A stretch of 21,142 nt of DNA from the IMG/VR virus record IMGVR_UViG_3300043427_003007, positions 1-21,142 of that record; one strand, 5' to 3'. The translations under genes and the position numbers were made by a program. The notes under the pieces were generated by a model, which ran no database searches, was not told the origin of the DNA, and saw nothing but the letters and a program-made list of their open reading frames with translations. Shown piece after piece: positions 1-6,459 of this stretch (position 1 is the stretch's first letter; every line of letters begins with the position of its first letter). This DNA is from a virus.

Positions 1-83
1 GTTTTTTTAGTATCATCAGGAAGAATACAGTCATCAATCACTTGAGGTCTGTATCGTTCCACGAAAAGGAAATCACTTGTCAT
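1..83 (-). CDS. gp44: Clamp loader large subunit gp44, N-terminal fragment
   Basis: Only the first 27 codons are in the window; the gene continues past base 1. The peptide starts MTSDFLFVERYRPQVIDDC and goes on with ILPDDTKK. The signature is (V/L)E(R/K)YRP followed by IDDCILP, which matches the start of T4 gp44 (EQKYRPSTIDECILP), the AAA+ ATPase subunit that loads the gp45 clamp with gp62. The ATG at 83-81 follows the preceding stop by 7 nt and has an A/T-rich leader without a clear Shine-Dalgarno, as in T4 genes under RegA control; such control here is inference. The Walker motifs lie outside the window, so the call rests on the N-terminus and on gp45 being in the same operon. Confidence 0.85.
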   Translation of the reverse strand, partial: MTSDFLFVERYRPQVIDDCILPDDTKK

Positions 84-90
84 AATTTAT

Positions 91-600
91 TTAAATCCAA
101 TTAGGTTTTCTTTGCGGCATACGAAGATAATTAGATGCAACCCAAGGTTTGGATGCGATATACATCTTGTAAGCAGTAAAAGTGTCAATGCTGTCGTCAA
201 GTTTATACTCATCTGGCATAGCACGGGCAAATGGGGTTACTTCAGTAATCTTACCTTTGGGGAAAAGGTAATATGCGTGAAGTAAAGTATTATAGCACGA
301 ATGTTGCTTTCCATATCGCAGATGATACTCATCGCAAAGGTTCATTCCGTGCTTGATTAACCAGTAGGCATTATGGATGCTCTCTGCTGCCCACTGGGTA
401 CAGGGATGGTTCCTGAATGCCCCCTTTGCGGTGCTGTAGGGGGTTCCGTCTGCCTTGGGGAGGGTCCCATACCCGTGATACCACTCAGAGGCAACGATGG
501 AGAGCATCTGGCAGGTTTCAACGGGCATTTTCGTTATATGACGGTCAGGAAGTACGATTGCACTTTCTGCCGGAAACTGATTCGTAACAAAGATGTTCAT
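91..600 (-). CDS. Conserved phage protein of 169 aa, function unknown
   Basis: The preferred start is the ATG at 600, giving MNIFVTNQFPAESAIVLPDR; the frame stays open upstream to 696, but that part overlaps the 48-aa micro-ORF that ends at 605. Conserved-looking blocks are DRHITKMPVETCQML (about residues 19-33), NHPCTQWAAES, LCDEYHLRYGKQH and FARAMPDEYK. I recognise this as a family recurring in phages, beginning NIF, with a DxHxxKMxxExxQ block, but I know no established function. The many conserved H, K, E, D and C residues are compatible with an enzyme; that is inference. It lies between gp45 and gp44, starts 4 nt after the micro-ORF and ends 7 nt before gp44, so it is probably translated by coupling. 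A GGGAGG stands about 19 nt upstream, too far for an ordinary ribosome binding site. Confidence 0.8.
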   Translation of the reverse strand: MNIFVTNQFPAESAIVLPDRHITKMPVETCQMLSIVASEWYHGYGTLPKADGTPYSTAKGAFRNHPCTQWAAESIHNAYWLIKHGMNLCDEYHLRYGKQHSCYNTLLHAYYLFPKGKITEVTPFARAMPDEYKLDDSIDTFTAYKMYIASKPWVASNYLRMPQRKPNWI

Positions 601-604
601 AATA

Positions 605-751
605 TCAAAGGGGTTGTGGTCCTCCCACAATTGTAGCAGAAGGAACCTGTGCTTGGGCAACTTTTTTTGCCTGCGATTGACTTGTTGCTTCAACAATCAT
701 TTCCAAATAACGATTATCATTTGGAAGTTTGTAACGAACTTGATACTTCAT
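605..751 (-). CDS. 48-aa micro-ORF in the gp45-gp44 operon
   Basis: This ORF falls below usual length cut-offs, but it fills the gap between its neighbours exactly. It begins MKYQVRYKLPNDNRYLEMIV, continues EATSQSQAKKVAQAQVPSAT and ends IVGGPQPL. Its ATG shares one base with the stop of the upstream peptidase-like gene (TGATG), and its TGA is 4 nt before the next start. The predicted pattern is a beta strand, a short acidic strand and a helix (SQAKKVAQAQ), then a beta strand, like small alpha/beta modules found in phage genomes. The lysine, glutamine and alanine-rich helix and normal codon use support a real protein. Function is unknown. Its tail also carries GGGAGG, which may assist translation of the next gene. 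Confidence 0.75.
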   Translation of the reverse strand: MKYQVRYKLPNDNRYLEMIVEATSQSQAKKVAQAQVPSATIVGGPQPL

Positions 752-1188
752 CAGAAGCAATACTTTTTCACAACATACCTTACTTTTTCAGGTTTGTCTT
801 CCAACCAGAATGCTTCGTGCTCAATCGCACGATTGTTTGGGTGAATGCGAACTGAAGTTTTAAGGTCAACACTTTGTCTTTCAGACAGTTTCATTTGCGA
901 TGGATTGATACCAAAAGGAACATACCAATATTGAGTATGAACTGCCTTACAATCTTGTGCTGCGTGGACTGCTTCGTGAAACAAAGTTTCATTAATATAA
1001 TACTTTGGTGAAGGTCCAGCAAGAATTCGGTCAGTACAAATACTCATCGTATCCTTACTAGCATCATACCACCCATAAATGTCTTTTTGCCTACAAATAG
1101 GAGGGTTTTCTAAAAACCTAACTTTTTGAGACATTAGGTTGTAGATATCCCTCCCAATTGGGGTTAGATAAAGAAGAAATTCCATCAT
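751..1188 (-). CDS. Zincin-like metallopeptidase domain protein, 145 aa
   Basis: The protein carries HEAVH at residues 71-75, an HExxH zinc-binding motif with a catalytic glutamate, on a predicted helix (ETLFHEAVHAAQDC). A later EHE (about 123-125, in NRAIEHEAFWLE) could supply the third zinc ligand, as in gluzincins. No signal peptide or membrane segment is visible, so it should act in the cytoplasm. Its start overlaps the gp45 stop by 4 nt (ATGA) and its stop overlaps the next micro-ORF, so it is embedded in the replication operon. A second possible ATG follows immediately (MM). The substrate is unknown; proteolysis of a host or phage protein, or a non-catalytic zinc fold, are both possible. 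It is much shorter than the VWA protein at 3683-5842, which has its own HExxH. Confidence 0.75.
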   Translation of the reverse strand: MMEFLLYLTPIGRDIYNLMSQKVRFLENPPICRQKDIYGWYDASKDTMSICTDRILAGPSPKYYINETLFHEAVHAAQDCKAVHTQYWYVPFGINPSQMKLSERQSVDLKTSVRIHPNNRAIEHEAFWLEDKPEKVRYVVKKYCF

Positions 1189-1850
1189 CCAAAAGTGCTA
1201 TCAGGTTCCATCGCAATATAGTACTTAACGTCAAAGTTTTTGTTGACGAAACGAGAAAGAAGTTTCTTGGAGATTACAACTTCATAAGTGCCAGGTAGAA
1301 TTTTGATATTCTCCACCTTGAAGTTAAAGGCAAATACCTCATCAGTTTCCCCAACAACAATAGAAAACTCATTTGAGGTATCGTTCTTTTTATCACGAAC
1401 AACGAGTTTGACTACTCCTGCCTCACCGATTACTGAAAGGTCAGGGAGTTGATAAATTGAAGATGCCTTGATGAGTTTATCAAGTTCTTTGGTATCCAGA
1501 ATGAAGCATACATCCTCACTTGGAAGAGTGATGGCCTTATCCGGAGGAGTTACAATTACATTAGGGTCGGCAAAGAAATACTTTGACCGTGACTTACCCT
1601 CACGAATCATCGCATAACCTTCATTATCAAAGTCAAGTTCAGGACTGTGATAGAGACCAATGCCATTTAGAAACTGGTTCAGGTCATAAATTCCAAAGTC
1701 CTTAGGGAACTCTTCTTCTACGGTTGCTTCCGCAAGAATGTTCTTCATTACGGAAATTGTGCGTAGATTGTTGCCTTCTTTGAAGAGAATGGACTGATTG
1801 ATACCTGCGAAGTTTTTGAGAAGAGTTAGAGTTTTATCAGATAGTTTCAT
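1185..1850 (-). CDS. gp45: DNA polymerase sliding clamp gp45
   Basis: This 221-aa protein matches T4 gp45 (228 aa) in length and N-terminus: MKLSDKTLTLLKNFAGINQS against T4 MKLSKDTTALLKNFATINS, followed by the shared IYDLNQFL block (T4 IYDLNGFL). The trimeric ring tethers DNA polymerase gp43 to the template and, in T4, also moves along DNA to activate gp55-dependent late promoters. The loader gp44 starts at base 83 and the late sigma factor gp55 is at 9.7-10.1 kb, so its known partners are at hand. It starts 5 nt after the 140-aa gene stop and overlaps the peptidase-like gene by 4 nt (GGATGATGG), so it is the second gene of a tightly coupled operon probably driven from the promoter at 2312-2340. 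Confidence 0.95.
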   Translation of the reverse strand: MKLSDKTLTLLKNFAGINQSILFKEGNNLRTISVMKNILAEATVEEEFPKDFGIYDLNQFLNGIGLYHSPELDFDNEGYAMIREGKSRSKYFFADPNVIVTPPDKAITLPSEDVCFILDTKELDKLIKASSIYQLPDLSVIGEAGVVKLVVRDKKNDTSNEFSIVVGETDEVFAFNFKVENIKILPGTYEVVISKKLLSRFVNKNFDVKYYIAMEPDSTFG

Positions 1851-1855
1851 AATAA

Positions 1856-2278
1856 TCAGCGAAATTCAGTTAGACCGTTATCTTGACGAGTATAGTGTCC
1901 GTCAAAGTGAAGTAAAAGCATAGCATAATGAATGACTTTCATCAAATCACGCTTACTACGACCATCCTTATCACCATAACGAGAACCATACTTAAGAATG
2001 TTTGCTTGACAGAAATGTGTAGCAAGATCTTTTGCTGCCATCAGGTCAATTGTTTGGATATCTTTATAATCTTCGTTATGACCGCAGTAGTGGCTGGAAT
2101 AAGTGCTGGTCACATAATATTCAATATCCTTGAGAATTTTGTCTTCATTATATTTCCAAAGGTGATTAGTCGGAGTTTCCATATTAACAGGGGTTTTTGT
2201 GAGATTAAACATTCCACTATGTTCATTCATAGTGAGGTTGTATTGAACTAAATTTCTTTCGTCTTCAGGACAAAACAT
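1856..2278 (-). CDS. Conserved phage protein (DUF3310-like C-terminus), 140 aa
   Basis: First gene of the gp45-gp44 operon. I prefer the ATG at 2278 (MFCPEDERNLVQYNL). An upstream in-frame ATG at 2296 (MFFPLV) is possible but lies in the loop of a perfect 8-bp hairpin and only about 8 nt from the predicted transcription start. The C-terminal half (ANILKYGSRYGDKDG then DLMKVIHYAMLLLHF) resembles the ANxxKYxxRYGxKxG...DLxKaxxY pattern of the small phage DUF3310 family, whose function is unclear; this match is by eye. The centre has scattered H and C residues (SSHYCGH). It is translated just ahead of the clamp gene. Role unknown; nucleotide or replication metabolism is a guess from position. Confidence 0.75.
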   Translation of the reverse strand: MFCPEDERNLVQYNLTMNEHSGMFNLTKTPVNMETPTNHLWKYNEDKILKDIEYYVTSTYSSHYCGHNEDYKDIQTIDLMAAKDLATHFCQANILKYGSRYGDKDGRSKRDLMKVIHYAMLLLHFDGHYTRQDNGLTEFR

Positions 2279-2283
2279 AACAA

Positions 2284-2309
2284 GGGGGAAGAACATATTA
2301 ACTTCCCCC
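2284..2309 (-). promoter_or_regulatory. Perfect 8-bp hairpin at the start of the gp45 operon
   Basis: On the minus strand GGGGGAAG (2309-2302) and CTTCCCCC (2291-2284) pair perfectly around a 10-nt loop that contains the ATG at 2296-2294. The 3' arm lies 5 nt before the ATG at 2278. There is no T-run after it, so it is not a good terminator. It could hide the initiation region in RNA that reads through from the upstream AAA+ gene. Confidence 0.55.
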
Positions 2310-2311
2310 AA

Positions 2312-2340
2312 ATTATATCAGTTTTGTACTTGTTCGTCAA
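2312..2340 (-). promoter_or_regulatory. Sigma-70-like promoter for the gp45-gp44 operon
   Basis: TTGACG (2340-2335), a 17-bp spacer and TATAAT (2317-2312) form a near-consensus bacterial promoter inside the last codons and just past the stop of the AAA+ gene. Predicted initiation is at about 2304-2306. This is the type of site a T4-like cyanophage would use early through host RNA polymerase. Confidence 0.7.
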
Positions 2341-3445
2341 GATTGTTGGGTGCCTCAGTAGCATCCTCAACCTTGAAGTCAGCATCAATCTTATCGTAAA
2401 GTTCAAGGAAAGCAGTTTTGGTTTCCTCATCAAAACGATTGATACAAACCTGAATTGCCTTTGCTTTGTTACCAAAGATGCTGTAGGCACGGATGATATG
2501 AACCAGACGACGGGTGCTGATAATTTCGTCAATACCACCATCGTAGAAGGTTTTACGGATTACATCCCCCCAGTCAGCAAGACGCTTACAGAAATCATCA
2601 ATCTCGGTGAGACCAAGATGCTTCGCAACCCCTTGAAGAATACGAACCTCAACAGTAGAAGCAGGATAAGGTTGCTCAAAGGTCACACAGAAACGTTCAA
2701 GGAATGCCTCGTTCAGAACATTCGTACCAACGAAACGACCATCATCAGAACCTTTACCTTTGGTGTTCGCAGTCGCAATCACGTTGAAACCATCGGCAGG
2801 TTTTACGAAACGACCGATTTTCTTGAGGAATACACCCTTACCTTCCAGAATAGATTGGAGGCACAGGATTTTGTTGGAGGCAAGGTCAATCTCGTCAAGC
2901 AGAAGAACAGCACCTCGTTCCAGAGCTTCAATCACAGGTCCGTTATGCCAAACAGTTTCACCATTCACAAGACGGAAACCACCAATCAGGTCATCCTCGT
3001 CGGTCTCAATGGTGATGTTGACACGAATCAATTCACGCTTGAGTTGAGCACACGCTTGCTCCACAGAGAAAGTTTTTCCATTACCAGAAAGACCCGTAAT
3101 GAACGTAGGATAGAAAAGACGGGACTGAATAATTTTTTTAACGTCGTTAAAATTACCAAACTTGACGAAGGTATCATCTTTATCGGGGATCAGGTTTTGC
3201 TCTACGGCAGGCATTGCAGCAGGGGCCTGATAGGTGCGTTCAATATTCTCCACAACCTGAGGAGTTACCTCAAGGTTCCACCGACCACGTTTAGTCTTGA
3301 AGGGTTCAAGATAACGAGTGACGGTCTGGTAGTTCAGAGAACGGGAGGCACAGAAACCACGAATATCAGCAGAAGTAAATTCGGTGCCGAACAGGTCTTG
3401 AAGGTCAGCAATAAGTTGGTCTTTGTTCATCAGATTACGAGGCAT
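2318..3445 (-). CDS. cobS: CobS/MoxR-like AAA+ ATPase
   Basis: A 375-aa protein from ATG 3445 (MPRNLMNKDQ). About residues 1-60 form a small helical, winged-helix-like domain. The AAA+ core follows: Walker A GLSGNGKT (118-125), Walker B LLLDEID (181-187), sensor-1 ATANT (224-228) and a putative arginine finger in NEAFLERF (245-252). The short insertion and overall pattern fit the MoxR/CobS group. Cyanophage homologues are usually annotated as the cobaltochelatase subunit CobS. Here a VWA/peptidase protein lies just upstream, so a MoxR-VWA chaperone pair acting on a metal-dependent target is an equally good reading. It has no purine-rich ribosome binding site, but has a C-tract (AACCCCCTTT) a few nt before the ATG. 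The downstream operon has its own promoter within the 3' end of this gene. Confidence 0.9.
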   Translation of the reverse strand: MPRNLMNKDQLIADLQDLFGTEFTSADIRGFCASRSLNYQTVTRYLEPFKTKRGRWNLEVTPQVVENIERTYQAPAAMPAVEQNLIPDKDDTFVKFGNFNDVKKIIQSRLFYPTFITGLSGNGKTFSVEQACAQLKRELIRVNITIETDEDDLIGGFRLVNGETVWHNGPVIEALERGAVLLLDEIDLASNKILCLQSILEGKGVFLKKIGRFVKPADGFNVIATANTKGKGSDDGRFVGTNVLNEAFLERFCVTFEQPYPASTVEVRILQGVAKHLGLTEIDDFCKRLADWGDVIRKTFYDGGIDEIISTRRLVHIIRAYSIFGNKAKAIQVCINRFDEETKTAFLELYDKIDADFKVEDATEAPNNLDEQVQN

Positions 3446-3464
3446 AATAAAGGGGGTTGTTTGT

Positions 3465-3505
3465 TTCAACTGAAGTAATTATAAGGCATAGAGGGGGCAG
3501 TTGAA
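3465..3505 (-). promoter_or_regulatory. Inverted repeat flanking a TATAAT, upstream of cobS
   Basis: The 8-bp arms TTCAACTG (plus strand, 3465-3472) and CAGTTGAA (3498-3505) are perfect inverted repeats separated by 25 bp. TATAAT on the minus strand (3483-3478) lies between them. A -35 element is weak (GTTCAA at 17 bp, itself part of one arm). The layout looks like an operator over a promoter, 20 to 60 bp before the cobS ATG. Activity is inferred only from the pattern. Confidence 0.45.
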
Positions 3506-3521
3506 CCCTACAGTAGTCAGT

Positions 3522-3683
3522 TTACCAAGTGTCCTCAGTAATAATTTGATAGTTTGGATATTTTATTTTTAACTCGTATAAAAACCGAGCATTATGTGAT
3601 GGGGGATTTAAATTTCTCGTTACACATATCGTTTTATTTTGGTGGTCCCATTTAAGAAGACCACCATATGTTTTGTCTTTCAT
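3522..3683 (-). CDS. 53-aa micro-ORF between the VWA and AAA+ genes
   Basis: The ATG at 3683 shares one base with the stop of the VWA gene (TAATG), a typical coupled start. The peptide begins MKDKTYGGLLKWDHQNKTIC, continues VTRNLNPPSHNARFLYELKI and ends KYPNYQIITEDTW. It is polar, with K, N, Y and W residues and no membrane segment. The region would otherwise be an unexplained gap of about 240 bp between two large genes. I know of no family for it. As it lies between a VWA protein and its likely AAA+ partner, it could be an adaptor or a small partner of the complex; that is inference. Confidence 0.65.
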   Translation of the reverse strand: MKDKTYGGLLKWDHQNKTICVTRNLNPPSHNARFLYELKIKYPNYQIITEDTW

Positions 3684-5842
3684 TAAGCAATCAGTTCCAT
3701 AAACTCATTCAGGATTTTCTTGTTCATTTTCTTCACTCCAAGTGACTTCACAAAAGCACTCTTGATTTGTGCTTTAGAAGCATCCTCTTTTACCTCAAAC
3801 TCAGAACTCTTATTTAGAGCATTCGCAGAAATACCGAAGTATTTGTGATAACCAGAAGAAGTCAGAACGAAACTACGTTCTTTTTTCCAACGTTCCATCA
3901 CTTTATCATACTCAGAAAAATTATGTTGATAATAACCAGTATTATCACGAATAAAGGATGAGGCACTATGAGGTTCAAGAACACGCATTCCTACAAAATT
4001 GACTGTAGGGAACTTATCACGAAGATTATTCAGAAGAAGTTGAGTAAATCCAATATAAGGATTACCATTATGCGCCATAGAATAGACGTGTCCAGTTTTG
4101 CGGTCACGAAGATAACAATGAGAACCAACATAAGAGGTTCCCATTTGAGGTTCATTCATCCATTCACGTTTGTATGGACGATAGTAATTCAGAGGTCCTG
4201 CTTCACCATCGGTTAAAACAACACACTGGACTTTCTGAAGCTTATTCTCACTTTGGAATTTAGGAAGAATTTCGTGAAGAGTAACCAGTGCCTCATTCAG
4301 AGGAGTTCCTGAAAGTTGAAGACGATAAGGAATTGTATAAGGAGAATAGTAACTACGACCAAAGTTATTCACAACACGATAAATACTCTTCATTTGTTGT
4401 TCCAGTTCGGAATTACGAACCTTACTGGTGAAGAGGTTCATCATATGAAATGATTGGTCAATTACAAATTTATTTTCCTTCTTTTGAGTATGCTCTGGAG
4501 GAGGAAGGTTGTGACCATTCTCATCAATTTGGACAATATATCCAAAACTATTTGTGAAGGCATAAACCTCAAAGGGAATGGACACCTTACGGCAGAACCA
4601 AATGAGATTATAAAGTTGCTTAATGGTGTCCTTCATTACTTCAGACATAGACCCAGACCAGTCAAGTACAAAAACTAGACCGTGATTTTTACCATCGGCA
4701 AGAGTAGTTACTTTCTTGAACAGGTCTTCATTGTATTTGTAGGTGTGGAGTTTAGTTGTATCCAGAACTCCAGTCCGACTAGTATTAGCACGAGCATAAG
4801 CATCAGCAGATTTTCGGCATTCAAACTCTTTAACAAGATAATTCACCTCCTTTTGTGCGGAACGTTTGAAGTTATTATAATCATTATCCACATATTCAAA
4901 GATGTTATTGTCTCCAGAATAATGAGACCAAGCTTCTTCACACTGTTCGTGAATAACTTTATTTGAAATAATCACAGTATCCAGATTTACTTTAGGAACT
5001 TCTAGATACACATTCTCATCAAGAGTATTGGAAACAAGGTTCTTGATTGACTCCTCAAGAGAACTCATTGTCTTAACTTGAGGTTCTGCTTCTTTACCAC
5101 CTTGATTAGAAGGAACGGTATCTTTCATTTCCCCTTCCGTTTGTTCCTTATTTTCCTGAGAAGAATTACCCTCATCGGTAGATTCTTCTTCCTCACCATC
5201 AACTTCACCTTCAGTTTTCTCAGAAGAATTCTCTTCACCTTTACCTTGAGTTTGTTCGTGAGTATCAAACGCAGGAACATTCATCTGCTCCTGTTCTTTC
5301 TCCACACAATACTTGTAGAGAATCTCAGCAGCAAGTAGAGCATCACCGAAAGTTTCAGTTTCGGCAATCATATCAACAATCTCGTGCTCCCGTTCGGTGA
5401 AAGAAATTGAAAGGAAGTTACCAACCTTAAAGTAAAGATTTACCCGGTCGGCAAGATTCATCTTGGTAAGGTCTTCATTAGCAACCATAAAGAAGTCATC
5501 TTCGTTGAGTTCCTTATAAGCACCGTAGAAGGTCTTTGCGAGACCCATATAACGACGTTTAATCAGTTTCTCTACACGGACATCCTCAACGACATTTACG
5601 AACTGCTGAGGGACTTTTACTTCCTCACTCCAATCCTCATCGGGAGTATAGAGTGCGTGAGAAACTTCGTGAGCAACAAGCATATCGTATACGGTGCTGC
5701 TTGCCTTTTGCCACATAGGCAGAGTGAGAACACGGGTATGAACATTAAAACAGGCAGTTTGGACTTTCTTATGTTCTACTACAAGGTCTTCCGTAGCAAG
5801 AAGACGGGCAAGCATTCCTTTAACTTCAAAATTTACAGACAT
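3683..5842 (-). CDS. VWA-domain protein with N-terminal zinc-peptidase motif (CobT-like)
   Basis: 719 aa from the ATG at 5842 (MSVNFEVKGMLARLLATEDL). The frame is open further upstream, but that part runs through a terminator, so it is not coding. Order of parts: HEVSH at 58-62 (HExxH), then NVVEDVRVEKLIKRR (84-97), where a glutamate may be the third ligand; an acidic, low-complexity linker at about 184-255; a VWA domain with the MIDAS motif DWSGS (394-398) and a later LTDGEAG. This is the architecture of the VWA partners of MoxR AAA+ ATPases (CobT, NorD, ViaA and related). The AAA+ partner is encoded downstream. The peptidase-like domain may bind or process a target, with the VWA domain contacting the ATPase; this is inference. 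The leader has ACCCCCCTT before the ATG and no Shine-Dalgarno. Confidence 0.85.
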   Translation of the reverse strand: MSVNFEVKGMLARLLATEDLVVEHKKVQTACFNVHTRVLTLPMWQKASSTVYDMLVAHEVSHALYTPDEDWSEEVKVPQQFVNVVEDVRVEKLIKRRYMGLAKTFYGAYKELNEDDFFMVANEDLTKMNLADRVNLYFKVGNFLSISFTEREHEIVDMIAETETFGDALLAAEILYKYCVEKEQEQMNVPAFDTHEQTQGKGEENSSEKTEGEVDGEEEESTDEGNSSQENKEQTEGEMKDTVPSNQGGKEAEPQVKTMSSLEESIKNLVSNTLDENVYLEVPKVNLDTVIISNKVIHEQCEEAWSHYSGDNNIFEYVDNDYNNFKRSAQKEVNYLVKEFECRKSADAYARANTSRTGVLDTTKLHTYKYNEDLFKKVTTLADGKNHGLVFVLDWSGSMSEVMKDTIKQLYNLIWFCRKVSIPFEVYAFTNSFGYIVQIDENGHNLPPPEHTQKKENKFVIDQSFHMMNLFTSKVRNSELEQQMKSIYRVVNNFGRSYYSPYTIPYRLQLSGTPLNEALVTLHEILPKFQSENKLQKVQCVVLTDGEAGPLNYYRPYKREWMNEPQMGTSYVGSHCYLRDRKTGHVYSMAHNGNPYIGFTQLLLNNLRDKFPTVNFVGMRVLEPHSASSFIRDNTGYYQHNFSEYDKVMERWKKERSFVLTSSGYHKYFGISANALNKSSEFEVKEDASKAQIKSAFVKSLGVKKMNKKILNEFMELIA

Positions 5843-5869
5843 AGAAGGGGGGTTGTGCGTTATGAATGT

Positions 5870-5875
5870 ATTATA
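5870..5875 (-). promoter_or_regulatory. TATAAT -10 candidate for the VWA gene
   Basis: TATAAT at 5875-5870 on the minus strand starts 1 nt after the T-run of the terminator at 5877-5901 and 28 nt before the VWA gene ATG. No recognisable -35 is present at 16-18 bp (GGTCGC), so it would need an activator or be weak. Confidence 0.4.
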
Positions 5876-5876
5876 C

Positions 5877-5901
5877 AAAAAAAGAGGGTCTTGCGACCCC
5901 C
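5877..5901 (-). terminator. Intrinsic terminator after the 177-aa gene
   Basis: Minus strand: stem GGGGGTC/GACCCTC (7 pairs including one G-U) around a GCAA tetraloop, followed by seven T (5883-5877). It lies 25 nt after the stop of the 177-aa gene. Confidence 0.85.
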
Positions 5902-5925
5902 TGATGGACAGTTTAGAAAGTGGTT

Positions 5926-6459
5926 TCAACGGCTTCCAAGTTCAGACATTTTCTTTTTAAAACTCATTCCTCTTTGACGATTCCATTGCCTATCTGCTTC
6001 TTTATCTTTTCTTTGATAGATAGCAATATCTTCTTTTTTCTTAGCACGTTCAATTTGACGATCTATTTTTTGTTGATTTGCAGGTTTCCAAGCCTCACTA
6101 ATAATTTCTTCAATAATACCCTCTCTCCACTCTTCACTCATATTATCCATAATGACTAAAGCATTTTCGTTTGTATCAGCATAACCTTCGGCAACTAGAT
6201 ATTCTAAAATTTCAAGTTCTTCTTTTGTTATTTTAGCAGTCCTTGTTTTTAATCTTTTTTTAGCTTGCTGAATATAAAGTCTTTCTTGTTGTTCTCTTTT
6301 TTTCTTTACATATTTAGGATCACCGCCTAAAGCAGCAGCCTGTCCAGCAAGTTTTCCAGCTTCTTTAGATGCTGACTTTATAGTTTCAACACTTATTTCA
6401 TCAAGTTGTTCTTGCTCATATATTTTACGATAAGCTTTTTTAAGATTAAAATTATCCAT
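5926..6459 (-). CDS. Late hypothetical protein, 177 aa, possibly virion-associated
   Basis: The protein is highly charged and mostly helical: an N-terminal part MDNFNLKKAYRKIYEQEQLD, a basic helix KKKREQQERLYIQQAKKRLK (about 52-71), a block at about 81-118 (ILEYLVAEGYADTNENAL then NMSEEWREGII), and a basic tail. The GYA(D/N)...A..IM.NMSEEW block recurs, as I recall, in several T4-like cyanophage proteins, some of them virion-related; that is from memory and not checked. Early I-Y-E and L-D-E triplets fit the gp21 cleavage rule (I/L)xE, so processing in the prohead is possible. The gene has a perfect late box TATAAATA 20 nt before the ATG and a terminator after it, so it is a separate late unit. 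Function unknown. Confidence 0.8.
   Translation of the reverse strand: MDNFNLKKAYRKIYEQEQLDEISVETIKSASKEAGKLAGQAAALGGDPKYVKKKREQQERLYIQQAKKRLKTRTAKITKEELEILEYLVAEGYADTNENALVIMDNMSEEWREGIIEEIISEAWKPANQQKIDRQIERAKKKEDIAIYQRKDKEADRQWNRQRGMSFKKKMSELGSR

Noticed and set aside
601-616. Fourth copy of the ACAACCCC leader motif, before the ATG at 600
   Set aside because: It is explained as the last codons (PQPL and stop) of the 48-aa ORF, so it was not counted with the leader motifs.
2324-3478. 384-aa open frame on the plus strand opposite cobS
   Set aside because: It mirrors a gene with complete AAA+ motifs, has no recognisable domain or ribosome binding site, and arises from codon bias in the opposite frame.
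3641-3665. GGTGGTC/GACCACC inverted repeat as a terminator after the VWA gene
   Set aside because: It has no T-run on the minus strand (AAAATAAAA follows) and lies within the 53-aa coding frame.
5843-5929. Upstream extension of the VWA protein (29 residues)
   Set aside because: The extension would be translated from the terminator hairpin and its T-run; the MSVNFEVKG start after it is more reasonable.
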